Source: an uncultured bacterium (GTDB taxonomy: Bacteria; Verrucomicrobiota; Kiritimatiellia; RFP12; UBA1067). Taken from it: a stretch of DNA of 41,711 bases. Position 1 is the stretch's first letter. Every line of letters starts with the position of its first letter. Under the pieces are notes generated by a model. The model ran no database searches. It saw only the letters and a program-made list of their open reading frames with translations, and was not told the DNA's origin. The position numbers and the translations under genes are program-made. Location of the stretch: NCBI GenBank assembly GCA_903935195.1, contig CAIZQW010000466.1:1-41711 (forward strand), read 5' to 3'. Below are positions 32,289-40,688 of the stretch, piece by piece.

Positions 32289-33044
32289 ATGAGTATTGTT
32301 GATGATTTTGTCTCTATGTCTCATGCTGCAGGTGCGCCTGAGCTTGATGCTGTTATTTTAGGTGAAGGTAACACCTCCGTGCTTGGCGAGGGCGATACAT
32401 TTTATGTCAAGGCCTCAGGCTGTAACCTCTTGACGTTGGGTGCGGAACATGCAGTACACCTACGGCGAGCCCCTTTGATGGCGCTCCTCGAGAAGGAGTC
32501 GGTCAGCGAGCAGGAACTCCAAGAGACCTACAAATTATCCAAGGTAGATGAGACCGTCAAGGCTCGGCCCTCTGTTGAGGCGATCTTCCATGCGCTGTTG
32601 CTCGGATACCCGAATGTGAAGGCAGTTGTTCATACCCATGCGACTGCAGTTAACGCATTAACGTGTAGCAAGGGGTGGCCTACCGTTTTGGCTGGCCGGA
32701 TGTGTCCTGACGAAGCGGTCGTGATCGGGCCTGACTCTGTTTTTATTCCTTATGTTGATCCAGGCGTAGTCCTCGCCAAGTGTATCAAGTCAGGGGTCGA
32801 TGCCTATATGAGTAAGTGGGGCCAGTTCCCCAAGGTAATTTATATGCAGAACCATGGCGTGATCGCGCTGGGTGCGAATCCGGCGGAGGCGCTGAACGTG
32901 ACGCAGATGGCGATCAAGGCAGCACGGATGCGGTTGGGGGCACTTCAGGCAGGGGGCATCAATCCGCTCTCGCCCGATATCGTTTCGCACCTGCTGGGCC
33001 GTCCAGATGAAAAGTATCGCCAGCAAATGTTGGCTGGCAAGTAA
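32289..33044 (+). CDS. Class II aldolase, probable rhamnulose-1-phosphate aldolase
   Basis: A 251-residue zinc aldolase. The family pattern is clear: GEGNTSVLGEGDTFYVKASG (25-44) at the substrate-phosphate site, E97 in RPSVEAIFHA, the metal pair H115/H117 (VVHTHATA) and H189 (MQNHGVIALG). Given rhaT and rhaA downstream, the likely reaction is cleavage of L-rhamnulose 1-phosphate to DHAP and L-lactaldehyde in the cytoplasm. It is not a close match to E. coli RhaD as remembered, so a related sugar phosphate, or an unphosphorylated sugar, is possible. First gene of the operon; 59 bases separate it from rhaT. Confidence 0.8.
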   Translation: MSIVDDFVSMSHAAGAPELDAVILGEGNTSVLGEGDTFYVKASGCNLLTLGAEHAVHLRRAPLMALLEKESVSEQELQETYKLSKVDETVKARPSVEAIFHALLLGYPNVKAVVHTHATAVNALTCSKGWPTVLAGRMCPDEAVVIGPDSVFIPYVDPGVVLAKCIKSGVDAYMSKWGQFPKVIYMQNHGVIALGANPAEALNVTQMAIKAARMRLGALQAGGINPLSPDIVSHLLGRPDEKYRQQMLAGK

Positions 33045-33103
33045 AGGGTTGTAGTGGCGGATGGTTATGTCCGCGTGTTATCAATAAGAAAGGAAGATGA
33101 AAG

Positions 33104-34141
33104 ATGAATCCTGTATTAGGAACAATGATATTCGTGCTGGGCGGTCTTGCCGGCGCAATCTTCACGTTGCCGTTCAAGAAGGAAAAGGGGTGGGCTTGGG
33201 AAAGCTATTGGATGATCTATGCGATCATTGCGCTGGTGGTTGCCCCTGTTACACTTGCCTTTTTGACGGTCCCCAAGCTCTGTAGCTTGTTTATCGCCGC
33301 TCCGTCAAAAGAGCTCATCTATTGCTATCTTTGTGGTGCTGCCTGGGGGTTCGGTGGTATTACCTGGGGATTGATGATCCGCTACTTGGGTGTTGGTTTG
33401 GGGTTGGCCATTGGCTGCGGTATCTGTTCCGCGGCGGGTACGCTCGTACCCAAGCTCATCACAGGCAAGTTTGGCGAGCTACTCAAAACTGATGCAGGCA
33501 TGGTCTCTCTGGCAGGCGTTGCGATTTCGATTGTGGGTATCGTGTTTGTCGGAATGGCTGGCATGTCGAAGGAGGGCGAGTTGCCGGAAGAGGTGAAGAA
33601 GAAAGCGGTTGCCGAGTATAACTTTAATAAGGGAATCTTGGTAGCTATCTTCTCTGGCTTGGCCAGCGCTGGATTAGGCTTTGGTTTGCAAGGGGGCGAA
33701 AGTCTTGCAAAATTGGCATTGGATCATGGGGCATCTTCTGCGTGGCAAGGAATGCCTGTCTTGGTTGTCTGCTTATTAGGTGGCTTCACAGTGAATGGCA
33801 TCCTCTGTATTGTCCTTAACATTAAGAACAAGACAGGTGGCGATTATTTCAAGAAAGATGTTCCTGGGTTGTCGAACTTTTCCTGGGCCGCCTTGGCGGG
33901 TGTCCTTTGGGTCTGCCAGTTTGTGGCCTTTAAGACCGGCGAGCCATTGATGGGCAAGCAAGGTTATGTCGGCTGGGCTGTTCTGTTGGGCAGTTCCATC
34001 ATGTTTAGTGGCATCTTAGGCGTAATATTGGGTGAATGGAAGGGGACTAGTACAAAGACGCGTGTACTGCTTTGGTTAGGTCTTGGAATCTTGCTGGTGT
34101 CGGCGGTGATCGCCGGATACAGCGGAAGTCTTGCAGGTTAA
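33104..34141 (+). CDS. rhaT: L-rhamnose:proton symporter RhaT
   Basis: A 345-residue integral membrane protein with about ten hydrophobic segments, as in the RhaT family of drug/metabolite-type sugar porters. Characteristic features are the N-terminal GLAGAIFTLPFKKEKGWAWE segment, the WGFGGITWGLMIRYLGVGLG stretch (helices 3-4) and PLMGKQGYVGWAVLLGSSI late in the protein. It would import L-rhamnose. The start at 33104 has GGAAG 7 bases upstream. Between the aldolase and rhaA genes on the same strand. Confidence 0.9.
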   Translation: MNPVLGTMIFVLGGLAGAIFTLPFKKEKGWAWESYWMIYAIIALVVAPVTLAFLTVPKLCSLFIAAPSKELIYCYLCGAAWGFGGITWGLMIRYLGVGLGLAIGCGICSAAGTLVPKLITGKFGELLKTDAGMVSLAGVAISIVGIVFVGMAGMSKEGELPEEVKKKAVAEYNFNKGILVAIFSGLASAGLGFGLQGGESLAKLALDHGASSAWQGMPVLVVCLLGGFTVNGILCIVLNIKNKTGGDYFKKDVPGLSNFSWAALAGVLWVCQFVAFKTGEPLMGKQGYVGWAVLLGSSIMFSGILGVILGEWKGTSTKTRVLLWLGLGILLVSAVIAGYSGSLAG

Positions 34142-34184
34142 TTTCATAGTGAAGGATGTTTAATTCAATAAAAGGAGAATGAGC

Positions 34185-35435
34185 ATGAGTACGGCAAAAC
34201 GTTATGAAGAGGCAAAGGCAATCTACAAAAAGATCGGCGTAAACACCGATTCGGCACTGAACGAACTGAAGAAAATCGCTATTTCCATGCACTGCTGGCA
34301 GGGCGATGACGTGTCGGGTTTTGAGAACGCTGGCTCCCTCACGGGCGGCATCCAAGCCACGGGTAACTACATGGGTAAGGCACGCACACCCGATGAGTTG
34401 ATGGCGGACATTGACAAGGCGATGAGCCTTATCCCTGGGATCCATCGCGTCAATCTGCACGCGAACTATGCGATCTTCGAAAAGGGTAAGAAGGTGGACC
34501 GTGATAAACTGGAGCCGAAGCATTTTAAGCGCTGGGTAGAATTCGCCAAGTCACGTAAACTCGGACTGGACTTTAATCCGACGATGTTCTCGCATCCAAA
34601 GGCTGACGGCCTGACACTCTCGCACGAAGATCCCGCGATTCGCGCCTTCTGGGTTCGTCATACTCAGGCATGTATCAAGATCTCCGAATACTTCGCACGG
34701 GAGCTGAAGACACATAGCGCCCTGAACATCTGGATTCCGGATGGCTTCAAGGATGTCCCCTCTGACCGCATGGCACCCCGCGCCCGTCTGAAAGCCTCTT
34801 TGGACGAGGTCTTCAAGATGAAGTACAACAAGAAGAGCGTCATCGTCACGGTGGAATCAAAGCTCTTCGGTATCGGCGCTGAAAGCTGCACAGTGGGTTC
34901 GCACGAGTTCTACATGAACTATGCAGCCAAGAACAACGTGCTCTGTCTGTTGGACAATGGTCACTTCCATCCGACAGAATCCGTCGCGGACAAAATTTCC
35001 TCGATGCTGCTCTTTGCAGACAAAGTCGCATTGCATGTTTCTCGTCCCGTCCGGTGGGACAGCGACCATGTGGTGCGTTTTGATGACGAGACCCGCGCCA
35101 TCGCGGAAGAGATCATCAAGAATGGCTCTGACCGCGTGATTCTGGCGCTCGACTACTTTGATGCGAGCATCAATCGCGTGGCTGCTTGGGTTCTCGGTAT
35201 GCGCAATATGCAGAAGGCTCTTCTGGCTGCACTCCTGTTGCCTCGGGCAACCTTGGCGAAACTGCAAAACAAGCGGCAGTTCACCGAGATGCTGATGCTT
35301 CAGGAAGAGATGAAGACCTATCCGTTGAGCGATGTCTGGGCCATGTTCTGTGCGAAGGCTAAAGTTCCTGGGAACGAAGGCTGGTTCGATCAGATCAAGG
35401 CTTACGAAACAGAAGTTCTCGCCAAGCGCGTCTAA
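34185..35435 (+). CDS. rhaA: L-rhamnose isomerase
   Basis: A 416-residue enzyme converting L-rhamnose to L-rhamnulose. ISMHCWQGDDVSGFE, GGIQATGNY, LDFNPTMFSHPKA and IPDGFKDVPSDRMAPRARL are RhaA signatures; the metal site residues occur in VTVESKLFGIGAE, LLDNGHFHPTE and LALDYFDAS. The length fits the E. coli-type enzyme. The start at 34185 is chosen because AAGGAG is 7-9 bases upstream; the ATG at 34179 is too close. Last gene of the rhamnose operon; no kinase (rhaB) or regulator is adjacent. Confidence 0.95.
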   Translation: MSTAKRYEEAKAIYKKIGVNTDSALNELKKIAISMHCWQGDDVSGFENAGSLTGGIQATGNYMGKARTPDELMADIDKAMSLIPGIHRVNLHANYAIFEKGKKVDRDKLEPKHFKRWVEFAKSRKLGLDFNPTMFSHPKADGLTLSHEDPAIRAFWVRHTQACIKISEYFARELKTHSALNIWIPDGFKDVPSDRMAPRARLKASLDEVFKMKYNKKSVIVTVESKLFGIGAESCTVGSHEFYMNYAAKNNVLCLLDNGHFHPTESVADKISSMLLFADKVALHVSRPVRWDSDHVVRFDDETRAIAEEIIKNGSDRVILALDYFDASINRVAAWVLGMRNMQKALLAALLLPRATLAKLQNKRQFTEMLMLQEEMKTYPLSDVWAMFCAKAKVPGNEGWFDQIKAYETEVLAKRV

Positions 35436-35448
35436 ACGCTAGCGTTTA
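35433..35448. promoter_or_regulatory. Perfect 16-bp palindrome at the rhaA stop codon
   Basis: TAAACGCTAGCGTTTA is fully palindromic and centred on CTAG; its first three bases are the rhaA stop codon. The AAACG...CGTTT form resembles LacI-family operators, but the place, at the end of an operon, is unusual for one. Confidence 0.4.
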
Positions 35449-35454
35449 AAAATT

Positions 35455-35497
35455 AAAAAAGAGCAATCCCAGCACTGAGGCGGGGTTGCTCTTTTTT
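35455..35497 (+). terminator. Strong terminator after rhaA
   Basis: GAGCAATCCC (35461-35470) pairs with GGGGTTGCTC (35482-35491, one G-U) around an 11-base loop. Six As precede and six Ts follow the stem, so it can work in both directions. Confidence 0.9.
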
Positions 35498-35518
35498 CGT
35501 GCTATAACTCGATTTGTT

Positions 35519-35651
35519 TTAACCACAAAGAACACAAAGATCGCAAAGATCAAATTCTAAAATTTTTTCATCTGGGCTTATCTCTTTTCTTTGTGTGCTA
35601 TGCGTTCTTTGCGGTTAATAAAATCTCCTCTGCGTCTCTGCGCCTCTGCGG
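35519..35651. repeat. ACCACAAAGAACACAAAG-type inverted repeat
   Basis: TTAACCACAAAGAACACA (35519-35536) matches the inverse of the segment ending GGTTAA at 35618 in 16 of 18 positions. A CTCTGCGTCTCTGCGCCTCTGCGG word run follows at 35629-35651. This fills most of the gap between rhaA and the zinc-ribbon gene; the rest holds nothing recognised. Confidence 0.75.
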
Positions 35652-35695
35652 GAAAAAGTTATATCTTCATATACTTAGCGTCGCCGAAGGCAACG

Positions 35696-36034
35696 TTAGA
35701 ACGAGCCGATCACATCATTCAATTCCTTGAAGATTTGGATGAATTTGATGATGCTAAATATGGTCAGAGCCGTCAGGGCAAGCGTGACAAGCGTCCAGAG
35801 GACCTTTGTCACTGGTTTCATGGTGGGGTGCAACCAGATTAAGGGCAACGCAAAAGGCGGAACGCAGAGTAACGTGACGACGATGGAGCCAGTCTTGCAA
35901 TACCAGGGAACTGCATTCTCGACAGTCTGCTGAACAGTCTGCGAACGGATCTGCCCATTCAAGAACTCATGGCAGTGCTTGCATTTGATGGCAGCATCTT
36001 GTATCTCTTCAGCACAATAAGGACATTTTTTCAT
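35696..36034 (-). CDS. Small zinc-ribbon membrane protein
   Basis: A 112-residue protein. The N-terminus MKKCPYCAEEIQDAAIKCKHC is a standard zinc ribbon (C4, C7, C18, C21) of the kind found in many small bacterial proteins. Two hydrophobic segments follow (about 49-70 and 80-98), so the ribbon is probably cytoplasmic and the protein anchored in the inner membrane. No function is known. It ends beside an interspersed repeat and lies just downstream of pgk on the same strand, beyond a terminator. Confidence 0.8.
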   Translation of the reverse strand: MKKCPYCAEEIQDAAIKCKHCHEFLNGQIRSQTVQQTVENAVPWYCKTGSIVVTLLCVPPFALPLIWLHPTMKPVTKVLWTLVTLALTALTIFSIIKFIQIFKELNDVIGSF

Positions 36035-36074
36035 AGTCGTCTCCGTCAGCCCAGCGTTTGCGTATTAAAATAGC

Positions 36075-36111
36075 AAAAGACGTCCCCTCAAGCAAGGAGT
36101 GGACGTCTTTT
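36075..36111 (-). terminator. Terminator after pgk
   Basis: AAAAGACGTCC (36075-36085) and GGACGTCTTTT (36101-36111) form a perfect 11-bp stem with a 15-base loop. It lies 22 bases past the pgk stop; the stem's own U-rich end and the following GCTATTTT provide the T-tract on the minus strand. Confidence 0.85.
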
Positions 36112-36133
36112 GTTTGAGGTAATCGTTTGAGGA

Positions 36134-37378
36134 TTACTTGTTGCTGAGCGCGGCCACGCCGGGGAGCTCCTTGCCTTCGAGATACTCGAGGGAGGCGCCG
36201 CCACCAGTAGAGATGTGCGTCATCTTGGGAGCGAGACCGCTCTTGTTGACCGCGTTGACGCTGTCACCACCGCCAATGATGGAGACGGAACCGCTGTCGG
36301 CCACAGCCTGGCAGACACCCGTGGTGCCAGCCGCGAACTTCTTCATCTCGAAGCAGCCCATTGGACCGTTCCAGACGACTGTCTTAGCGCTCTTGATAGC
36401 TGCTGCATAGTTTGCCGTGGTCTTCGGTCCGATGTCCAGGGCCATCCAACCATCGGGGATGTCGTTGCCGACGATCTGCGTGTTGGCTTCCGGATCAAAC
36501 TTATCAGCCGCAACATTGTCAACAGGCAGGAGAAGCTGCTTGCCGTTGGCCTTGGCCTTGGCAAGCATCTGGTTAGCATACTCGAGCTGATCGAGTTCGC
36601 AGATGGACTTGCCGATGTTATGTCCCATCGCCTTTAGGAAGGTGTAGGCCATGCCACCGCCGATGATCAAGGTGTCCACCTTGTCGAGCAGGTTGTTGAC
36701 GACTGCGAGCTTGTCAGAGACCTTGGCGCCGCCGAGGATGGCGACGAAGGGACGGACCGGCTTTTCAACCGCGTTACCCAGGTATTCGATCTCCTTCTCC
36801 ATCAGGAAGCCGGAGACGTTATCCTTCATGTATTTGCAAATCACAGCAGTGGAGGCATGGGCGCGATGAGCGGAGCCGAAAGCGTCATTGCAATAGATAT
36901 CGCCGTAGGAGGCGAGCTTCTGAGCAAGGACCTTCTGCTTTTCCTTCAGCGCGGCCTTCTTCGTCTTGTACTCTTCATCAGTCATCTCGTCGGTCTTCTT
37001 GACCGAGGCCTCTTCTTCTTTGTAGAAGCGGGTGTTTTCGAGCATGACGATGCCACCGGGCTTGAGCGCTGCAACTTCGGCGTCTGCGTTTGCACAGTCA
37101 GGTGCGAAGACGACGGGCTTGTTGAGCATCTTTGCGAGATAGTCAGAGACGAGCTTCAGAGAGAATTCGGCTTCATAGCCCTTGCCTTTGGGACGGCCCA
37201 AGTGGCTCATCAGAACGAGCGAACCGCCCTGTTCCAGGACGTAATTGATTGAAGGGATTGCACCCTTGACACGGGTATCATCGGCGATGACACCATCTTT
37301 AATCGGCACGTTGAAGTCAACGCGCATGATAACACGCTTACCTTTGAGGCAGACGTCGCGAAGTGTTTTCTTACTCAT
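36134..37378 (-). CDS. pgk: Phosphoglycerate kinase
   Basis: A 414-residue glycolytic kinase (1,3-bisphosphoglycerate + ADP to 3-phosphoglycerate + ATP). [11 protein letters not shown] (residues 15-25), [10 protein letters not shown], the [13 protein letters not shown] motif, [10 protein letters not shown] and the C-terminal [18 protein letters not shown] are all present. After [11 protein letters not shown] there is an extra charged helical stretch of about 20 residues ([20 protein letters not shown]) compared with typical bacterial enzymes. A well-formed promoter precedes it and a terminator follows, so it is monocistronic. Confidence 0.97.
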   Translation of the reverse strand: MSKKTLRDVCLKGKRVIMRVDFNVPIKDGVIADDTRVKGAIPSINYVLEQGGSLVLMSHLGRPKGKGYEAEFSLKLVSDYLAKMLNKPVVFAPDCANADAEVAALKPGGIVMLENTRFYKEEEASVKKTDEMTDEEYKTKKAALKEKQKVLAQKLASYGDIYCNDAFGSAHRAHASTAVICKYMKDNVSGFLMEKEIEYLGNAVEKPVRPFVAILGGAKVSDKLAVVNNLLDKVDTLIIGGGMAYTFLKAMGHNIGKSICELDQLEYANQMLAKAKANGKQLLLPVDNVAADKFDPEANTQIVGNDIPDGWMALDIGPKTTANYAAAIKSAKTVVWNGPMGCFEMKKFAAGTTGVCQAVADSGSVSIIGGGDSVNAVNKSGLAPKMTHISTGGGASLEYLEGKELPGVAALSNK

Positions 37379-37410
37379 AGTGGATCGTTTCCTTTCAAAA
37401 AAGAGCTGTT

Positions 37411-37439
37411 ACTATACCCTTTTATCTGAATTTTGTCCA
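37411..37439 (-). promoter_or_regulatory. Promoter of pgk
   Basis: TGGACA (37439-37434, five of six) and TATAGT (37416-37411, five of six) are 17 bases apart, 32 bases before the pgk ATG. The promoter overlaps the stop codon of the neighbouring membrane-protein gene. Confidence 0.7.
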
Positions 37440-39232
37440 GATTGGGGTGGTTGTTTCCGCGTGGAATTTTTAGACGGTTTTTTTGGAAAAACTAGATTAG
37501 ATGATGTAGTGAAACAGAACAGCATTAAAATGGCCGGGAGCCAGAGCAACCGTTCAAGGCTGTCCAGATGCCAATCGAATTCCGCTGCACGGCTGAGCGA
37601 GAAAATATAAATGAAGGTCAGAACAGTGAGGAGCATGACCACGAGTCCAATGATGACCCGTCCGGTCCTGAAAGACTTAAAGACGAGGATGAGGAGTGCG
37701 AACGGGTATGCAAATCCGTAGCGCCAAGGCTCAAGAAATGCAAGCTTTGCAACGGCTTTAGCCGCCTGCCAGGCCTGGTGTCCGTCAGGCTGCCAAAGTG
37801 GAGCAAAGTCATACAATTTCGCCCCTGAGAACCGGGAGTAAAGCAACCAGAAGACTGGCAGTATCAGTCCATAGATAAGAGTGGTGAGGTGAATGCGTTT
37901 TCCGCCATACATGAGACGCATCGCAAACCAAACTGCCGGAAGATATAAAATCCCCTCGTTCTTGATCCAGCCACAAGACCCCAACAAAATCCACGGCAGG
38001 AGGAAAGGCTTCTCCTCACCTTCAACATCTGCAATAATCGCATCCACCGCAACAAGAAGAATAAGGAGCATGCAAGGCTCCGCATAGAACAAGATACCTG
38101 TCCAGATCGCCTGCTCAGCAAGCAGGCATGCGGCAAACCAGAGAAGTAGCGGTAGAAACAAAGGATTTCGTTGTGGCAGTTTGAACCCGATAAACAAAAG
38201 GGAACAGGCTACAAAAAGGCACGACAGCAATTGAGTCAAGTGTTCGCCGCAACCGCCTGCGAGTCCATAGCACCCCAGCGTCACCAAGGCATAGCCAGGT
38301 GGATAGGCTGGCTGAAGGGTTGACCAGGCGTGATCCGTAAAAAACCCGGCAGGGATGCCCGCTGAAACAAAGAGAAGCTTGGCCTTCCCGCCAAAGACAC
38401 CTAACCCGTTCGGTGTCATGAAGGTATGCGAGAGCGTTAAGAAGGCATAGACGAGAAAAAGAGCCAAGGCGATCACCCCGAGAATGAGGGGCCTGTTCAA
38501 AGACAGGAGGGGTTGATGCGGCATATCCGCTTGCCTCAGGCGCTGCGTGGCTAGCCATGCGCCCATGACACTGCACGTCACAGCCCCGGCGACAAAAAGT
38601 GCTGAGGGTGAAAAGCCAAATAGGGGAGGGATCGCCATCAAAAGCGTAAAGAAGAGTACCCCGGCTACAAGACCAACCCAACCGCCTGCCACTGCGCCAC
38701 CGAGCATCACCAAGCAGGGCGCGACAAGTCCCAGAATTTCGCGCCAGCGCGGGACGGTGGCAGAGATCCGGGGCTGATGGGACTTTATAGTGGATGTGCG
38801 TGCCCATATTGAGGCATGGGCATTTGTTCTTAATGCAATAAAGGTGTCATCCTTGACTGGCAATGTGTCTTTATAGCCGCTGGTGATGATGTAAGATGCC
38901 TGAGAGATACCATTCGTTCCCCCGTAGCAGACCCTGTCAGGCATCGCCTCCCACGCCATCGCAAGATGCATCGAACGCTGTGGCGAGGAGAGGGCTTTAT
39001 CGTCAGGCACAAGGAAATAGAGCGTTTCACCCTGTGGCAAGTATTCACGTACGGACTCGCGCCGGGTCTGCAGATAGTCCCCAGTGCCATTGAAACCCCT
39101 GTTATCCCATCTCGCATAGTTCTTGACTGAGAGCTGAATGCTCTTACAAAGTGATGGAAGCTGGCCAATGGCTGTCGCAAGAGCGAAGGCCCAACACGCA
39201 ATCACGAGGAACGTGTGTCGGGTTTTAATCAA
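37412..39232 (-). CDS. Polytopic membrane protein, GT-C glycosyltransferase-like
   Basis: A 606-residue protein with an N-terminal membrane segment, a ~130-residue extracytoplasmic loop (residues ~35-165) and then about ten to twelve hydrophobic segments. The pattern, and the loop with PAYPPGYALVTLGCYG (about residue 305), resemble GT-C fold lipid-linked sugar transferases, but no DxD motif was located with confidence. It ends in a basic, Pro/Ser-rich tail. The start is TTG at 39232, supported by AAGGAG 7 bases upstream; it overlaps the hydrolase gene by 8 bases, so the two are likely coupled. Substrate unknown. Confidence 0.7.
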   Translation of the reverse strand: MIKTRHTFLVIACWAFALATAIGQLPSLCKSIQLSVKNYARWDNRGFNGTGDYLQTRRESVREYLPQGETLYFLVPDDKALSSPQRSMHLAMAWEAMPDRVCYGGTNGISQASYIITSGYKDTLPVKDDTFIALRTNAHASIWARTSTIKSHQPRISATVPRWREILGLVAPCLVMLGGAVAGGWVGLVAGVLFFTLLMAIPPLFGFSPSALFVAGAVTCSVMGAWLATQRLRQADMPHQPLLSLNRPLILGVIALALFLVYAFLTLSHTFMTPNGLGVFGGKAKLLFVSAGIPAGFFTDHAWSTLQPAYPPGYALVTLGCYGLAGGCGEHLTQLLSCLFVACSLLFIGFKLPQRNPLFLPLLLWFAACLLAEQAIWTGILFYAEPCMLLILLVAVDAIIADVEGEEKPFLLPWILLGSCGWIKNEGILYLPAVWFAMRLMYGGKRIHLTTLIYGLILPVFWLLYSRFSGAKLYDFAPLWQPDGHQAWQAAKAVAKLAFLEPWRYGFAYPFALLILVFKSFRTGRVIIGLVVMLLTVLTFIYIFSLSRAAEFDWHLDSLERLLWLPAILMLFCFTTSSNLVFPKKPSKNSTRKQPPQSGQNSDKRV

Positions 39233-40685
39233 TAATCAACTCCTTGACAGCAAGCAGTTCCGGTACCGTGGTAGTCGAAACCACACGGACGAAACGGACC
39301 TTTCCAGATATACGGAAGGTGACGGATTCACTTTTTGAAAAGGAGACCACAGATGACCATACCGTTCCATTGTAGGATGTTTCTATCCTACCCTTTGAAT
39401 GTATATCTTTGCTCTTCAGCTGGCCAAGTGTCAATGTCCCGTTCCCTGTCACGGGTGCCGCATATTCAGCTTGCCACCAGTCGCCTTTGGACACGGGCCT
39501 CTCTGAAAGGTAAAAAGTCGCCTTCAATCCATCTGCGCCTCTCTCAGGACCCGTCCCGTCATCGCGTCCAGGGACAGAGGCACTGCACGTCGGCACAGGC
39601 ACACTACTGAGTACCGATGGCTTCGTTTTGCCAGAGAGGTCAGAGAGCTTTCTAGCCTCTGGGACCTGCCCTCCGACCTCCTGTTTCAGAAGGCTCTTTG
39701 AGAACATCCACTCCCAGACGGCATCCTCCTTCCACGCTTTCTCCCAGGCATTGTGGCCCTGATCCGGGTAGGTGCCGATCCGGAACTCCCCGCCGCGTTC
39801 GATGACTCGAGACTGGAAGGAGCGGAGTCTCTCCACGCTCACACCGTGTTTCGCATAATCGCCTTCGTTATAGAAGTGCCACCAGTTTCCCGGTTTCAGC
39901 GGATGAATCAGGTTCTCATTCACGGTGCCTACCGCGACTGGCGCGAGCGCAGCAAACTGTCCAGGGAATCGCATCCCCAGGTAATAGACTCCGCCTCCCC
40001 CGTACGAAAGCCCTGTGGCATAGAGGCGGTTTGTATCCACAAGCGGATCTTTCATCTCGCGCATAAAGGCGAGGATGGTGTCATTCAGCAAGTTCTGGAC
40101 AAGCGAGGGGCGATGGTGCATCCCTCCCATCAACGTCCCTTCGCATTTGGGAGGCGAAGGGACCAGAAAATAGCAGGGATACTTCTTCTGGAACGCCTTC
40201 GAGGTCACAATACTGAAGAGTGTCTGATGGCGGAACTGGGTTATCAGATCCTCGCCGACCTCTCCGCACCCCGAGATATAGACAAGCAACGGCATCGGGG
40301 CCTTCTGAATACGGCTGCCTTGCGCTTCAGGCGCGTAATGTAAAAAGGCGATGCGGTCAGGATAGGGCTCATTCTCCGATTCCGTATAGTAACGCAGCGC
40401 GGTACTCTCTGTGAGGTTGGTGCCGATCGGTTCGCGCACAAACCAGCTCGCAGTCAGATTATATTTTGCAAGGTGTACCGCCAATTCAGACGAGTCCGTA
40501 TAGGGCTGAATCTTCCCTGGATACCCATGCCCCGGCGCACCGGGATACGATTCCGCAAGCTTCGGCGTCGCATTCGACTGGCTCTTAACCATGTAGGCCT
40601 CATACTGCTCGACAAAACTCTGACCGTGGAGTGAGAACGTTTCCCAAAAAAAGAATAACAGGAAGCTATACGTTTTCACTTTCAT
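39225..40685 (-). CDS. Secreted alpha/beta hydrolase (esterase-like) with C-terminal carbohydrate-binding-like domain
   Basis: A 486-residue exported protein: signal peptide MKVKTYSFLLFFFWETFSLHG, then an alpha/beta hydrolase with the nucleophile elbow GLSYGGG (family G-x-S-x-G, near 220), and a later histidine in QGHNAWEKAW (near 317), the pattern of feruloyl/acetyl-xylan esterase and PHB-depolymerase-like enzymes. The last ~100 residues (WWQAEYAAPVTGNGTLTLG ... IETSYNGTVWSSV ... GKVRFVRVVS) resemble a discoidin/F5-8-type domain, which often binds glycans. A role in trimming polysaccharide esters is inferred. Start at 40685, 4 bases after the previous stop; the ribosome site is poor. Confidence 0.75.
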   Translation of the reverse strand: MKVKTYSFLLFFFWETFSLHGQSFVEQYEAYMVKSQSNATPKLAESYPGAPGHGYPGKIQPYTDSSELAVHLAKYNLTASWFVREPIGTNLTESTALRYYTESENEPYPDRIAFLHYAPEAQGSRIQKAPMPLLVYISGCGEVGEDLITQFRHQTLFSIVTSKAFQKKYPCYFLVPSPPKCEGTLMGGMHHRPSLVQNLLNDTILAFMREMKDPLVDTNRLYATGLSYGGGGVYYLGMRFPGQFAALAPVAVGTVNENLIHPLKPGNWWHFYNEGDYAKHGVSVERLRSFQSRVIERGGEFRIGTYPDQGHNAWEKAWKEDAVWEWMFSKSLLKQEVGGQVPEARKLSDLSGKTKPSVLSSVPVPTCSASVPGRDDGTGPERGADGLKATFYLSERPVSKGDWWQAEYAAPVTGNGTLTLGQLKSKDIHSKGRIETSYNGTVWSSVVSFSKSESVTFRISGKVRFVRVVSTTTVPELLAVKELIID

Positions 40686-40688
40686 TAG

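Noticed and set aside
38115-38807. A 230-codon frame overlapping the GT-C-like gene in another frame of the same strand
   Set aside because: Composition is random-looking, with no hydrophobic pattern or motif, and it lies wholly within a convincing membrane-protein gene.
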